Assembly: GCA_028291365.1 (NCBI GenBank)
Contig: JAQGIE010000172.1
Coordinates: 1-34,923, forward strand
DNA: 34,923 nt
Direction of reading: 5' to 3'
DNA from: Rhodospirillales bacterium
Lineage (GTDB): Bacteria; Pseudomonadota; Alphaproteobacteria; BOG-932; Roseiterribacteraceae
Below are positions 16,540 through 24,184 of the stretch, one piece after another (position 1 is the first letter of the stretch; every line of letters begins with the position of its first letter). The translations under genes were made by a program, and so were the position numbers. The notes under the pieces are model-generated. The model worked only from the letters and a program-made list of their open reading frames with translations, ran no database searches and had not been told where the DNA came from.

Positions 16540-16600
16540 GACCGGACGATACCGGTCCGATCGCGTGCCCGTCGAGATCAGCCCTTGTTCGGGAGTCCGC

Positions 16601-16675
16601 TCAGCGGAAGAACAGATAGATGATCAACAGAATCGGCAACGGAATGCCCAACGCCCAGAGCAGGATGTACTTCAT
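16601..16675 (-). CDS. 24-residue single-pass membrane peptide
   Basis: A short ORF reading MKYILLWALGIPLPILLIIY followed by LFFR and TGA. Nearly the whole peptide is one transmembrane helix, with Lys2 at one end and Arg24 at the other and a central GIPLP kink. A GGGGA stretch lies about 10 bases upstream of the ATG. It ends 61 bp before glcD on the same strand. Its composition is too regular to be an accident of GC-rich DNA, and peptides of this pattern (LGIPxPILLIIYLFF) occur as unnamed small membrane proteins in proteobacteria, from memory. Function unknown; it may be co-transcribed with glcDEF. Confidence 0.6.
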   Translation of the reverse strand: MKYILLWALGIPLPILLIIYLFFR

Positions 16676-16768
16676 TGCAGGATCGTCCCCGTTGGTTCGT
16701 ACCCGCAAAAAGCACCAGACGCCGCTGTATGTTCCGAGTCGCCGGCAGCCCCGAGAACTCGACCGATG

Positions 16769-17164
16769 TCAGGCGGCGCGGATGGCGCCGTCCTTGCTGC
16801 CCATGGCAAGGCAGGCGCGCACCGTCTTCAGGATCAGATCGGGGTCGAACGGCTTGCGCAGCACGGCGCTGGCGCCGAGCTGCTGGGCCGAGCGCAGCGG
16901 ATCGAATTCGGCGTCGCGCTCGGCGGTGAAGACCACCACGCCGATGCGCAATTCGTTGGCGGCGCGCAGCACGAACAGCCCGTCTTCGCCCGGCATGTAG
17001 ACGTCGGTCAGCACCAGATCGACCTGGTGGCGGCGGAGTTGTTCGGCGGCTTCGAGTCCATCGCCGGCGCAGAGCGCGATGTAACCGGCCCGGGCCAGGA
17101 TCACTGCCAACAGATCGCGGACGGAAGCATCATCATCGACGATCAGAAGAGTTGGCGGCTGCAT
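16769..17164 (-). CDS. Single-domain response regulator (CheY-like), copy A
   Basis: A stand-alone receiver domain of 131 residues with no output domain. The acidic pocket is D10-D12, the phospho-acceptor is D54 (LTDVYMPGEDG), and the switch residues are T80 and K104 (LRKPF). It resembles the neighbouring receiver at 17264 along its whole length, with the same MPGEDGL loop and LGA-AVLRKP block, so the two look like an old tandem duplication. No kinase is adjacent. Single-domain receivers act in phosphorelays or by protein contact; the partner here is unknown. Confidence 0.9.
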   Translation of the reverse strand: MQPPTLLIVDDDASVRDLLAVILARAGYIALCAGDGLEAAEQLRRHQVDLVLTDVYMPGEDGLFVLRAANELRIGVVVFTAERDAEFDPLRSAQQLGASAVLRKPFDPDLILKTVRACLAMGSKDGAIRAA

Positions 17165-17263
17165 GAACGACAGCGGGTCCCTGCATCATCGTGAATCAGA
17201 GCTGGACCGAGGATGCGAAGCCGCGACTCGCGCGTCAAGCGGGGTGTTCGCCAGGCGGTCAGG

Positions 17264-17635
17264 CTATCGGGCAGACGCCAGCGCGCGATCCACCCCGGCA
17301 AGAAACGAGACCCGTTCGAGCGGCTTGCGCAGCACCGCTGCGGCGCCGAGTTTCTCGGCGAAATCGAGCGCGTCGAACATCGCGTCGACCTTTCCGGTGA
17401 AGACCAGCACCGGCAAAGACGGCCGGATCGCGCGAAGATGCCGCAATAAACCGAGCCCGTCTTCGCCCGGCATGAAGATGTCGGTGACGATGAGGTCGAA
17501 TGTCTCGGCGTTGATCAGCTCGACCGCGGTCGTGCCATCGGCCGCGCGGCGCGTTTCATGGCCGGCGCTCTGCAATATCGATTCGACCAGCTCGCACACG
17601 ACCTGCTCGTCATCGACGACGAGAATTCGAGCCAT
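17264..17635 (-). CDS. Single-domain response regulator (CheY-like), copy B
   Basis: A stand-alone receiver of 123 residues from the ATG at 17635 (MARILVVDDE), preceded by GGGA about 6 bases away. An ATG five codons earlier (17650) is the alternative. Key residues are D8-D9, the phospho-acceptor D52 (VTDIFMPGEDG), T80 and K104. It lies 99 bp upstream of its paralogue and about 98 bp downstream of the PfkB kinase. No DNA-binding or enzymatic domain follows the receiver. It may share a phosphodonor with copy A, or the two may have separated functions. Confidence 0.88.
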   Translation of the reverse strand: MARILVVDDEQVVCELVESILQSAGHETRRAADGTTAVELINAETFDLIVTDIFMPGEDGLGLLRHLRAIRPSLPVLVFTGKVDAMFDALDFAEKLGAAAVLRKPLERVSFLAGVDRALASAR

Positions 17636-17710
17636 TTCGGTTCCCGCCAATGCTCCCCAGTCCGGCGACGATACGCAGATCGGCGCCGAACTTGGAAGTT
17701 GCGCGATCGA

Positions 17711-17745
17711 GCAATCAGATCAAATTTGAGATATTAGATCAAATC
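17711..17745. other. AT-rich patch with a 9-bp direct repeat upstream of response regulator B
   Basis: In a strongly GC-rich setting, 17717-17744 holds AGATCAAAT twice with a 19-bp period, and a perfect palindrome TCAAATTTGA at 17720-17729. It spans the end of the PfkB gene and the gap before response regulator B. Two near-identical sites two helical turns apart are compatible with an operator or promoter element for the regulator gene; this is inference only. Confidence 0.35.
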
Positions 17746-18708
17746 CGCGAGGCGGCGCTGCGGGCGGGCACCGACCTGCGCGATGATGGTGCCGGCCGCG
17801 ATCGAACCGATGCGGCCCGCCTGTGCCGGCGAGCGGCCCGTCGCCCAGCCATAGAGAAAGCCGGCCGCGTACAGGTCGCCGGCACCGGTCGTATCGACGA
17901 CCTTGTCGACCGGCGCTGCCGGCACCGTGACGGCTTCCGCCGGGGACAGGATCAGCGAGCCTTTGGCGCCGCGCGTGAGGCAGGCGAGATCGCACTTGGT
18001 CCGTACGATTGCCGCCGCTTCGTCGAACGACGTCTCGTAGAGCGATGCGATTTCATGTTCGTTGGCGAACAGAATATCGACATGGCCTTCGACCAGGTCG
18101 CGGAACGCGGCGCGGTGGCGATCGACGCAGAATGAATCCGACAGAGTCAGCGCGACTTTGCGTCCGGCTTTGTGCGCGATGCGCGCCGCCTCATAAAATG
18201 CCTGCTGCGCCGCGGGCGGATCGAACAGATAGCCTTCGAGATACGTCACCGCCGACGCCCCGACCAGCTCGGCATCGATGTCGTCGGTCGACAGCGTCGT
18301 GCAGGCGCCGAGAAAGGTGCTCATCGAACGTTCGCCGTCCGGGGTCACCAGAATCAGGCAACGCGCGGTCGGCGGCCCCATCATCGCGGGCGAGGTGGTG
18401 AATTCGATGTCGCCGGCGCGAATGTCATGTGTGAAGACGGCGCCGAGCTGGTCGTTGCGCACCTTGCCGATATAGGCGGCGCGGCCGCCCAGCGACGCGA
18501 CGCCCGCGACGGTGTTGCCGGCGCAGCCGCCCGACATCTCCAAGCCAGCCGGCATCGCCGCGTAGAGCTGCTCGGCACGCTCGTCGTCGATCAACGTCAT
18601 GGCGCCGCGCGTGACCTGGTTCTGCACCAGGAATTGGTCATCGATCTGCGCGATCACGTCGACGATCGCGTTGCCGATGCCGAGCACGTCATAACGGGAA
18701 GCGGTCAT
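17734..18708 (-). CDS. PfkB-family carbohydrate/nucleoside kinase, probably adenosine kinase
   Basis: Transfers phosphate from ATP to a sugar or nucleoside hydroxyl, most likely adenosine to AMP. The 324-residue protein has the first PfkB signature region SGGCAGNTVAGVASLGG (59-75) and the second, DTTGAGDLYAAGFLYG (272-287), with D278 as catalytic base. The N-terminal VLGIGNAIVDV and the central NEHEI are typical of the adenosine kinase branch common in alphaproteobacteria; ribokinase-like specificity cannot be excluded. The gene follows the glycosyltransferase by 39 bp on the same strand. Confidence 0.88.
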   Translation of the reverse strand: MTASRYDVLGIGNAIVDVIAQIDDQFLVQNQVTRGAMTLIDDERAEQLYAAMPAGLEMSGGCAGNTVAGVASLGGRAAYIGKVRNDQLGAVFTHDIRAGDIEFTTSPAMMGPPTARCLILVTPDGERSMSTFLGACTTLSTDDIDAELVGASAVTYLEGYLFDPPAAQQAFYEAARIAHKAGRKVALTLSDSFCVDRHRAAFRDLVEGHVDILFANEHEIASLYETSFDEAAAIVRTKCDLACLTRGAKGSLILSPAEAVTVPAAPVDKVVDTTGAGDLYAAGFLYGWATGRSPAQAGRIGSIAAGTIIAQVGARPQRRLADLI

Positions 18709-18747
18709 CTTCGAGCTTTCTGCTGGTCGGTAGAGTCTGTGGTTCAG

Positions 18748-19545
18748 TCAGTCGCGCAATTCGACGGCGCGGCTTGCGGGATGACGCGCGCGCGACTGCA
18801 GCCAGATCACGCCGACGAGATCGACCAGCGATACCCAGAGACGGTTGTTGATGCCGTATTTGGACGTGCCGCGTTCGCGCGGCCGGTGATTGACCGCTTC
18901 CTGGCCCACTTTCAACCCCTCGCGCTTCATCAGCGCGGGCAGAAAGCGGTGCATATGGTCGAAATAGGGAAGGCGCAGAAACGCGTCGCGCCGAAACAGT
19001 TTGAGTCCGCAACCCGTATCGGGCGTGTCGTCACCGAGCAGGCCCGCACGCACGCCATTGGCGATGCGCGACGACCAGCGGCGCACCAGCGTGTCGCGAC
19101 GCTTGACGCGCTGCCCCGCAACCATCGCGAGATCAGCGCCGGCGGCGGTGAGCGCGGTCCACAGCCGCGGCAGGTCGGCGGGATCGTTCTGTCCGTCGCC
19201 GTCGAGCGTGGCGATCGCATAGCCCCGCGCCGCGAACACGCCGCTGCGGATCGCAGCGCTTTGTCCGCAGCTCCGGGCGTGACGCAGACGGCGCAGACGC
19301 GGAAAAATTTTCGCCGCTTCGGCGAGCCTGGCCGGCGTGGCGTCGTTGGAACCGTCATCGATATAGACGATCTCGTACGCGACGCCGGTCGGCGTCAGCG
19401 CGCGATCGATCTCTTCGATCAGCGGCAGGATGTTGTCGGCCTCGTTCTTGACCGGCACCACCACCGAGAGTTCGATGGCGGACGCCGCCGCGGAATCGCG
19501 CTCATGGACGCCCGGGGGCGGAACGGCAGATGAAATGTCGGACAA
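18748..19545 (-). CDS. Family 2 glycosyltransferase (dolichol-phosphate mannosyltransferase-like)
   Basis: Predicted to transfer a sugar from a nucleotide-sugar to a polyprenyl phosphate or similar acceptor at the inner face of the membrane. The 265-residue protein shows the GT-A fold: SVVVPVKNEADN (28-39), YIDDGSNDAT (61-70) and the metal-binding TLDGDGQNDP (113-122). TGCGLKLFRRDAF and RERGTSKYG are further marks of the DPM1-like group. The only in-frame start upstream of the catalytic domain is a TTG at 19545; a TGA lies seven codons before it, so the N-terminus is well bounded though the start is weak. It lacks C-terminal membrane helices apart from one hydrophobic stretch. Confidence 0.88.
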   Translation of the reverse strand: MSDISSAVPPPGVHERDSAAASAIELSVVVPVKNEADNILPLIEEIDRALTPTGVAYEIVYIDDGSNDATPARLAEAAKIFPRLRRLRHARSCGQSAAIRSGVFAARGYAIATLDGDGQNDPADLPRLWTALTAAGADLAMVAGQRVKRRDTLVRRWSSRIANGVRAGLLGDDTPDTGCGLKLFRRDAFLRLPYFDHMHRFLPALMKREGLKVGQEAVNHRPRERGTSKYGINNRLWVSLVDLVGVIWLQSRARHPASRAVELRD

Positions 19546-19626
19546 GGAAGTGGGCTCGCCAAATCACGCCGTGGCGCGGGACCCTCCTCTAGCCGTGGCC
19601 GCGGGTCCGAGCCAAGGAGAAACGGC

Positions 19627-19992
19627 ATGTTGGCGAGGGAGCGTGCGGCGTGGTGCACCGTCGCAGCCGTGTGCGGCGCGCTGGCGGTGGCGGCCGGTGC
19701 GTTCGGCGCCCATGCCGCGCCGGCGGGCTCGAAAGCCCAGCAATTGCTGACCACCGGCGCGACCTGGCAGCTGATTCATGCGGTGGCGCTGCTGGCCAGC
19801 CTGGCCCTGGCACCGTCGCGCGGAGCCGCCGCCTGTTTCACGCTCGGCCTCGTCGCATTTCCGGGCGCGCTCTATGCGCTGGCCTGGGACGGGCCGAGCT
19901 GGTGGGGCGCCGTGGCGCCGGTCGGCGGGCTCGCCTTCCTCGTGGCCTGGCTGCTGGTCGCTGTTGCGGCCTGGCGCCGCGGGTTTATCTAG
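19627..19992 (+). CDS. DUF423 family inner-membrane protein
   Basis: A 121-residue polytopic protein with AAGGAGA upstream of its ATG. Four hydrophobic segments are visible (about 10-30, 47-62, 67-84 and 93-115). The first carries GALAVAAGAFGAHA, the hallmark of DUF423 (YgdD/YwdK-like) proteins, and TGATWQLIHAVALL follows as usual. The function of the family is not established. It is divergent from the glycosyltransferase gene across 81 bp and ends 7 bp before the TetR/COQ9-like gene. Confidence 0.9.
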   Translation: MLARERAAWCTVAAVCGALAVAAGAFGAHAAPAGSKAQQLLTTGATWQLIHAVALLASLALAPSRGAAACFTLGLVAFPGALYALAWDGPSWWGAVAPVGGLAFLVAWLLVAVAAWRRGFI

Positions 19993-19999
19993 AGCGCAT

Positions 20000-20575
20000 A
20001 TGACCGACGCTCCTTTCCAGGACGAGACGCGCCACGCCGTCTATGCCGCCGCCATGCGGCTCGCCGCCGAGCAGGGTTGGCTGCGCACGACGATGGGCGA
20101 GATCGCCGCCGCTGCCGGCCGCGACCTCGCGAGCCTGCACGAGATCGCGATCGACAAGGCCGCGATCCTCACCGGCATCACCGAAGAAGCCGACCGCGCC
20201 GTGCTGCGCGCTTCGACCGGGCTGACGCTCGACGACCCGCCGCGCGAGCGGCTGTTCGACGTGCTGATGCAGCGATTTGACTCGCTCCGCCCCTATCGCG
20301 CCGGGCTGCGCGCGGTGCTGCGCGATTTCGGCGGCGATCCGATTGCGGCGGCGGCACTGATCGGTGCGCTCGGTCGTTCCATGGCCTGGATGCTCGAAGC
20401 GGCGAAGGCGCCTGCGATCGGTCCGCTGGCGCCGCTGCGCATTGCGGCGCTGGGCGCGCTCTATGCGAGGAGCTTCCGCACGTGGCTGTCCGACGAGGGC
20501 GAGGACAGTCCCCGCACCATGGCCGCCCTCGACCAGAATCTGCGGCGCGCCGAGCGGTGGCTCGGCCTTACCTGA
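20000..20575 (+). CDS. TetR/COQ9-like helix-turn-helix protein
   Basis: The ATG at 20000 gives 191 residues. The N-terminus (VYAAAMRLAAEQGWLRTTMGEIAAAAG) has the helix pattern of a TetR DNA-binding domain, but the recognition helix (RDLASLHEIAIDKAAIL) departs from the usual TetR sequence. The C-terminal half is alanine-rich, with RTMAALDQNLRRAERW near the end, recalling COQ9-type proteins. It could be a transcription factor or a COQ9-related lipid-binding protein. It sits 7 bp after DUF423 and 23 bp before the phasin gene, so it may belong to the same transcript. Confidence is good for the fold family and low for the role. Confidence 0.75.
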   Translation: MTDAPFQDETRHAVYAAAMRLAAEQGWLRTTMGEIAAAAGRDLASLHEIAIDKAAILTGITEEADRAVLRASTGLTLDDPPRERLFDVLMQRFDSLRPYRAGLRAVLRDFGGDPIAAAALIGALGRSMAWMLEAAKAPAIGPLAPLRIAALGALYARSFRTWLSDEGEDSPRTMAALDQNLRRAERWLGLT

Positions 20576-20598
20576 CCTTACCTTTCTAGGAGGATTTC

Positions 20599-21024
20599 AT
20601 GGCCGACCCGTTCTCGACTGATTTCGCGCGCATGTTCGAGCAGCTCAAAGTGCCGGGCGTCGACATGGAGCAGATCATCGCTTCGCAGCGAAAAAACCTG
20701 GAAGCGCTGACCCGCGCCAACCAGCTTGCGCTCGAAGGCGTGCAGCAAGTCATGCAACGCCAGGCCGAAGCGATGCGCGCCTTCGCCAGCGAGTTCGCCG
20801 ACATGGCGAAGGGTGTGGCGTCCGAGCCCGGCCCGGCCGAAAAGGCCGCGCGCCAGACCGACCTGGTCAAAGCCTCGTTCGAAAAGACGCTGGCCCATAT
20901 GCGCGAGCTCAGCGAAACGATCGCGGCCTCGAATTCGCAGGCGGCCGAAGTCCTGTCCAAGCGCGTCAGCGAAGGGCTGGGCGAACTGAAAGACGCGATC
21001 CGCAAGGCAAAGCCGGGCGAGTGA
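20599..21024 (+). CDS. Phasin family protein
   Basis: A 141-residue helical protein of the type that coats polyhydroxyalkanoate granules. A strong TAGGAGG site precedes the ATG. The body is amphipathic helix rich in Ala, Gln, Glu and Met (QRKNLEALTRANQLALEGVQ; MQRQAEAMRAFASEF), followed by KASFEKTLAHMRELSE and a charged tail, as in the Phasin_2 group. No signal peptide or membrane helix is present. No PHA synthase or depolymerase is in the window. Its TGA overlaps the csaA GTG start. Proteins of this shape can also be general stress or scaffold proteins. Confidence 0.88.
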   Translation: MADPFSTDFARMFEQLKVPGVDMEQIIASQRKNLEALTRANQLALEGVQQVMQRQAEAMRAFASEFADMAKGVASEPGPAEKAARQTDLVKASFEKTLAHMRELSETIAASNSQAAEVLSKRVSEGLGELKDAIRKAKPGE

Positions 21025-21383
21025 GCGAAGCCCTTGCGGCTTCCGCTTCTGTCGATGCGCTTGCCGCCTTCGCGGCGGTCGACATTCGCGTCGGCACCAT
21101 CGTTGCGGCCGAAGCATTTCCTGAAGCGCGCAAGCCGGCGTTGAAACTCGAGATCGAGTTCGGCGCCGGCATCGGCCGCAAGCGCTCATCGGCGCAGATC
21201 GCCCAGAACTACGCAGCGGACGCGCTGGTCGGCCGGCAGGTGCTGGCGGTCGTCAACTTCCCGCCCAAACGCATCGGCCCGTTCACCAGCGAAGTGCTGG
21301 TGCTGGGCGTGCCCGACCAACATGGCGAAGTCGTGCTGCTGGCACCCGAACGCACCGTGCCGGACGGCGGGCGGATGTATTGA
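21021..21383 (+). CDS. csaA: CsaA-type tRNA-binding domain protein
   Basis: A 120-residue single-domain protein that starts at a GTG overlapping the phasin stop (GTGA). The OB-fold tRNA-binding signature is clear: VDIRVGTIVAAEAFPEARKP near 20-39, then LKLEIEFG, GRQVLAVVNFPPKRIGPFTS and VLVLGVPD. It matches CsaA, which is described as an export-related chaperone in Bacillus and as a tRNA-binding protein by fold. The cellular role in alphaproteobacteria is not settled. Coupling to a phasin gene is the notable contextual feature. It ends 17 bp from the convergent dioxygenase gene. Confidence 0.92.
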   Translation: MSEALAASASVDALAAFAAVDIRVGTIVAAEAFPEARKPALKLEIEFGAGIGRKRSSAQIAQNYAADALVGRQVLAVVNFPPKRIGPFTSEVLVLGVPDQHGEVVLLAPERTVPDGGRMY

Positions 21384-21400
21384 AGCGTGCGTTCTGGTCT

Positions 21401-22066
21401 TCAGCCGGAATCGAGCACGATGTCGTAGTGGAACAGCTTTGCGCCTGGCTCTGACGCCGCTTCGTTCGGCGCCGGCTTGCCGAAGATCTGCGACGGCAAC
21501 TGCGCATAGTGATCCACGTCGTGGTGGAACACGGGGTCCTTCGCCTGCAGCGGATCGTCCGGGAAGTACATCTGGGTGACGAGCCGGGTTGCGCTGCCGG
21601 CCACGTCGAAATGGATGTGCCGGGCGCGGATGAAGTCGGCCGCCGGATAGGCGCCCGGCATCACGGTCAAAAACTGAAACGCGCCATCTGCCTTGGACAC
21701 GAGCTGCGCGGAACTCTGGAAGTCCGGGTCGAGCGGCGCATCGTTCCGATCGCCCGGATGGTCGTAACGTCCCGCCGCATTGGCTTGCCAAAGTTGGATG
21801 CGCGCACCACGCACCGGCGTGCCGTCGCGCCCGAGCACGCGGCCGCGCACTTCGATCACCTCACCTTTGGCACGCGCACGATGCCCGGCGAGCCGGGTCA
21901 GGTCGGCATCCTGCTCGACGCCCCGCCGCACCGGATAGAACGGGCCCATGTCCATTGACGGCGTGCTGGGCAACAGCTCGGCCGCGCGCACGGCAGATGG
22001 CAGGAACAGCGCAGCCGCGCCAAGCTGGCCGGCCCGTAAAAGCCAGCGTCGTTTGCTTTCGTCCAT
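21401..22066 (-). CDS. Tat-exported intradiol ring-cleavage dioxygenase-like protein
   Basis: Predicted non-heme Fe(III) enzyme of the protocatechuate 3,4-dioxygenase/catechol 1,2-dioxygenase fold. The 221-residue protein has all four expected iron ligands: Y101, Y140, H150 and H152 (RARHIHFDV). The core GRDGTPVRGARIQLWQANAAG is typical. Residues 1-28 form a twin-arginine-type signal (KRRWLLRAGQLGAAALFLPS, cleavage near AVRA), so the enzyme probably works in the periplasm, unlike the cytoplasmic ring-cleavage enzymes of degradation pathways. No beta-ketoadipate genes are nearby. The substrate is unknown. It lies 107 bp downstream of the EnvZ-like kinase on the same strand. Confidence 0.88.
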   Translation of the reverse strand: MDESKRRWLLRAGQLGAAALFLPSAVRAAELLPSTPSMDMGPFYPVRRGVEQDADLTRLAGHRARAKGEVIEVRGRVLGRDGTPVRGARIQLWQANAAGRYDHPGDRNDAPLDPDFQSSAQLVSKADGAFQFLTVMPGAYPAADFIRARHIHFDVAGSATRLVTQMYFPDDPLQAKDPVFHHDVDHYAQLPSQIFGKPAPNEAASEPGAKLFHYDIVLDSG

Positions 22067-22173
22067 CGTCCACCTCCCGGTACGGCGCGAGGCTAGACCC
22101 GGCCGGTGATCGGGGCACGCGGAAACGGCGATCCTGTTTACTTCGTTCGACTTACCTGAGGCTGCGGCCGGGG

Positions 22174-23526
22174 CTACAGCGGCAGCCGTACCCGCGCCCG
22201 CAGGCCGCCCATCGGCGAATCCGACAGCAGCACGTCGCCGCCATGACCGCGCGCGATGTCGCGCGCGATGGTGAGGCCGAGCCCGGCCCCGCCCGTCTTG
22301 AGATTGCGCGACGCTTCCAATCGCATGAAGGGACGGAACACGTCTTCACGGCGTGACGCCGGAATGCCGGGACCGTCGTCGTCGACCACGATCTCGGCCA
22401 CCGGACCGTCGCGGCGCACCGTTACCGCGATGTTGCGCGCGTAGCGCAGCGCGTTGCCGATCAGATTGTCGACGCAGCGTTTCATCGCCTGCGCGCGCAA
22501 CGTGGCGTGGATCGGTTCGACCAAGGTCAGCCCGATCGGGCGGCCGCCGCGGCGCGCGCGATCGACACAGTCGGCGACGAGCTGGTCGAGGTCGGTCTCG
22601 GCCGGTGCCTCGGTCCCCTCGCCGCGCGCGAAGGCGAGATAGGCCTCGATCATCTGCTCCATCTCGGCGACGTCGTCGGCGAATCCTTCCCGCGCCTCGC
22701 CTTCCGGCAGCATCGCCAGCTGCAGCTTCATGCGCGTCAGCGGCGTGCGCAGATCGTGGCTGACGCCGGCCAGCATTTCGGTGCGCTGCGCGATCTGACG
22801 CTTGATACGGTCTTTCATGCCGAGAAACGCGGCCGCCGCCTGCCGCACTTCGGAGGCACCTTCAGGCTTGAATTTCTCGACTTCGCGGCCTTTGCCGAAC
22901 AAATCGGCGGCGATGGCGAGGCGGCGGATCGGACGCACCTGGTTGCGCATGAACAGGATCGCCACCCCGGCCAGCAGGATCGACGCGGCGAGCATCCACA
23001 GCACGAAGAGATAGGTCGTGTAGCTGAACAGGCGCCGCTGCGGCGACAGCACCGTCAACACGCCCTGGTCGAGCTGCACGCGAATCTCGACCCAGTCCTC
23101 GGGCACGTAGGTGCCGATCTCGTACGGGCGATGCACCTTTTCGTTGAGCGCCTGGCCGAGAATGCGGCGCACCAGCGGATTCCACGGCACCAGCACCTGG
23201 TCGCCCAGTTCGGCGCGCGGCTGGTAGCTGATCACCAGGTCGAGCTGCTTGCCGCGCGCATCGCAGATGGCAGGGATCTGCGTCTCGCTCGCGGCATGTT
23301 CGATATCGTCGATGATCAGCGCAATCTCGTTGGCGACCGAGAAAGCGAGCGAGCGCGTCAGCGCGCTCCAATGACGATCGAAGAACAGATAGGTCGTGAC
23401 CATTTGCAGCAGCATCACCGGCGTCACGATGATCAGCAGCGAACGGCCGAACAGCGTCCGCGGCAGGATGCGTTTCAGCCAACCGGAATGCGACGGCGCC
23501 GGCGCGTCAGTCGGGACGGAGGACAT
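22174..23526 (-). CDS. EnvZ-like sensor histidine kinase
   Basis: Inner-membrane kinase of 450 residues. A helix at about 28-48 and another at about 171-193 enclose a periplasmic region of some 120 residues. A HAMP domain (about 194-247) leads to the HisKA site H257 in GVSHDLRTPLTRMKL. The HATPase domain has its N box in CVDNLIGNALRYA, G1 as VDDDGPGIP (381-389) and G2 as GGAGLGLTIA. The start overlaps the end of the OmpR-type regulator by 20 bp, so the two are almost surely a cognate pair. Homologues with this layout are annotated EnvZ-like, but the stimulus is not implied by that name. Confidence 0.94.
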   Translation of the reverse strand: MSSVPTDAPAPSHSGWLKRILPRTLFGRSLLIIVTPVMLLQMVTTYLFFDRHWSALTRSLAFSVANEIALIIDDIEHAASETQIPAICDARGKQLDLVISYQPRAELGDQVLVPWNPLVRRILGQALNEKVHRPYEIGTYVPEDWVEIRVQLDQGVLTVLSPQRRLFSYTTYLFVLWMLAASILLAGVAILFMRNQVRPIRRLAIAADLFGKGREVEKFKPEGASEVRQAAAAFLGMKDRIKRQIAQRTEMLAGVSHDLRTPLTRMKLQLAMLPEGEAREGFADDVAEMEQMIEAYLAFARGEGTEAPAETDLDQLVADCVDRARRGGRPIGLTLVEPIHATLRAQAMKRCVDNLIGNALRYARNIAVTVRRDGPVAEIVVDDDGPGIPASRREDVFRPFMRLEASRNLKTGGAGLGLTIARDIARGHGGDVLLSDSPMGGLRARVRLPL

Positions 23527-24184
23527 AGCCCGCTCCTCGAACCGTCTGCAGATAGCGCGGCAGCTTGGGGTCTTCCTCGATCTTGCGGCGCAGGCGCGTC
23601 ACCTGCACGTCGACCGAGCGCGCATTGACGGTGGCGCCCGATCGTTCGGCCAGTTCTTCGCGGCTGACGATGGCGTTGGGCGCCTGCGCCAGCACGCGCA
23701 GCAGCGACGCTTCGGCTTCGGTCAGCTTGACCGGGCCGTCGTCGCTGTCGAGTTCGGCGCGATGCAGGTCGAACCGGAAACGGCCCAGCCGCACCGACGT
23801 GGCCTGCGCGGGCGCCGGTGCGCGGCGCAGTATGGCGGCGATGCGCAGCACCAGCTCGCGCGGCTCGAACGGCTTGGGCAGGTAGTCGTCGACGCCGGCT
23901 TCGAGCCCGGCGATGCGGTCGTCGGCTTCGCTGCGTGCGGTCAGCATCAGAATCGGAGTCGGATTGGTCGCGTGCAGTTCGCGCGCCAGATCGAGTCCGC
24001 TTTCGCCCGGCATCATCACGTCGAGCACCAGCACGTCGAAGCGAAACAGGCGCAGCAGCGAGCGCGCCTGTCTGGCGTCCGCGGCCGTGGTGACGAGAAA
24101 ACCGTGCTCGGCGAGATAGCGGCGCAGCAACGAACGCAGGCGCGCGTCGTCATCCACCGCCAGAACATGCGGGTTGGCCTGCAT
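23507..24184 (-). CDS. OmpR-family response regulator, PetR-like
   Basis: DNA-binding regulator of 225 residues. The ATG at 24184 overlaps the MarR stop by one base (TGATG). The receiver has D11-D13, phospho-acceptor D55 (VLDVMMPGESG), T82 and K104 (LPKPF). The winged-helix output domain follows (LTEAEASLLRVLAQ; SVDVQVTRLRRKIEEDP; LQTVRGAGYVL). The order MarR-OmpR recalls petP-petR of Rhodobacter capsulatus, where the pair is needed for cytochrome bc1 formation; no bc1 genes are in this window. It overlaps the downstream kinase gene. The homology to PetR is by architecture and context rather than alignment. Confidence 0.93.
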   Translation of the reverse strand: MQANPHVLAVDDDARLRSLLRRYLAEHGFLVTTAADARQARSLLRLFRFDVLVLDVMMPGESGLDLARELHATNPTPILMLTARSEADDRIAGLEAGVDDYLPKPFEPRELVLRIAAILRRAPAPAQATSVRLGRFRFDLHRAELDSDDGPVKLTEAEASLLRVLAQAPNAIVSREELAERSGATVNARSVDVQVTRLRRKIEEDPKLPRYLQTVRGAGYVLRPD

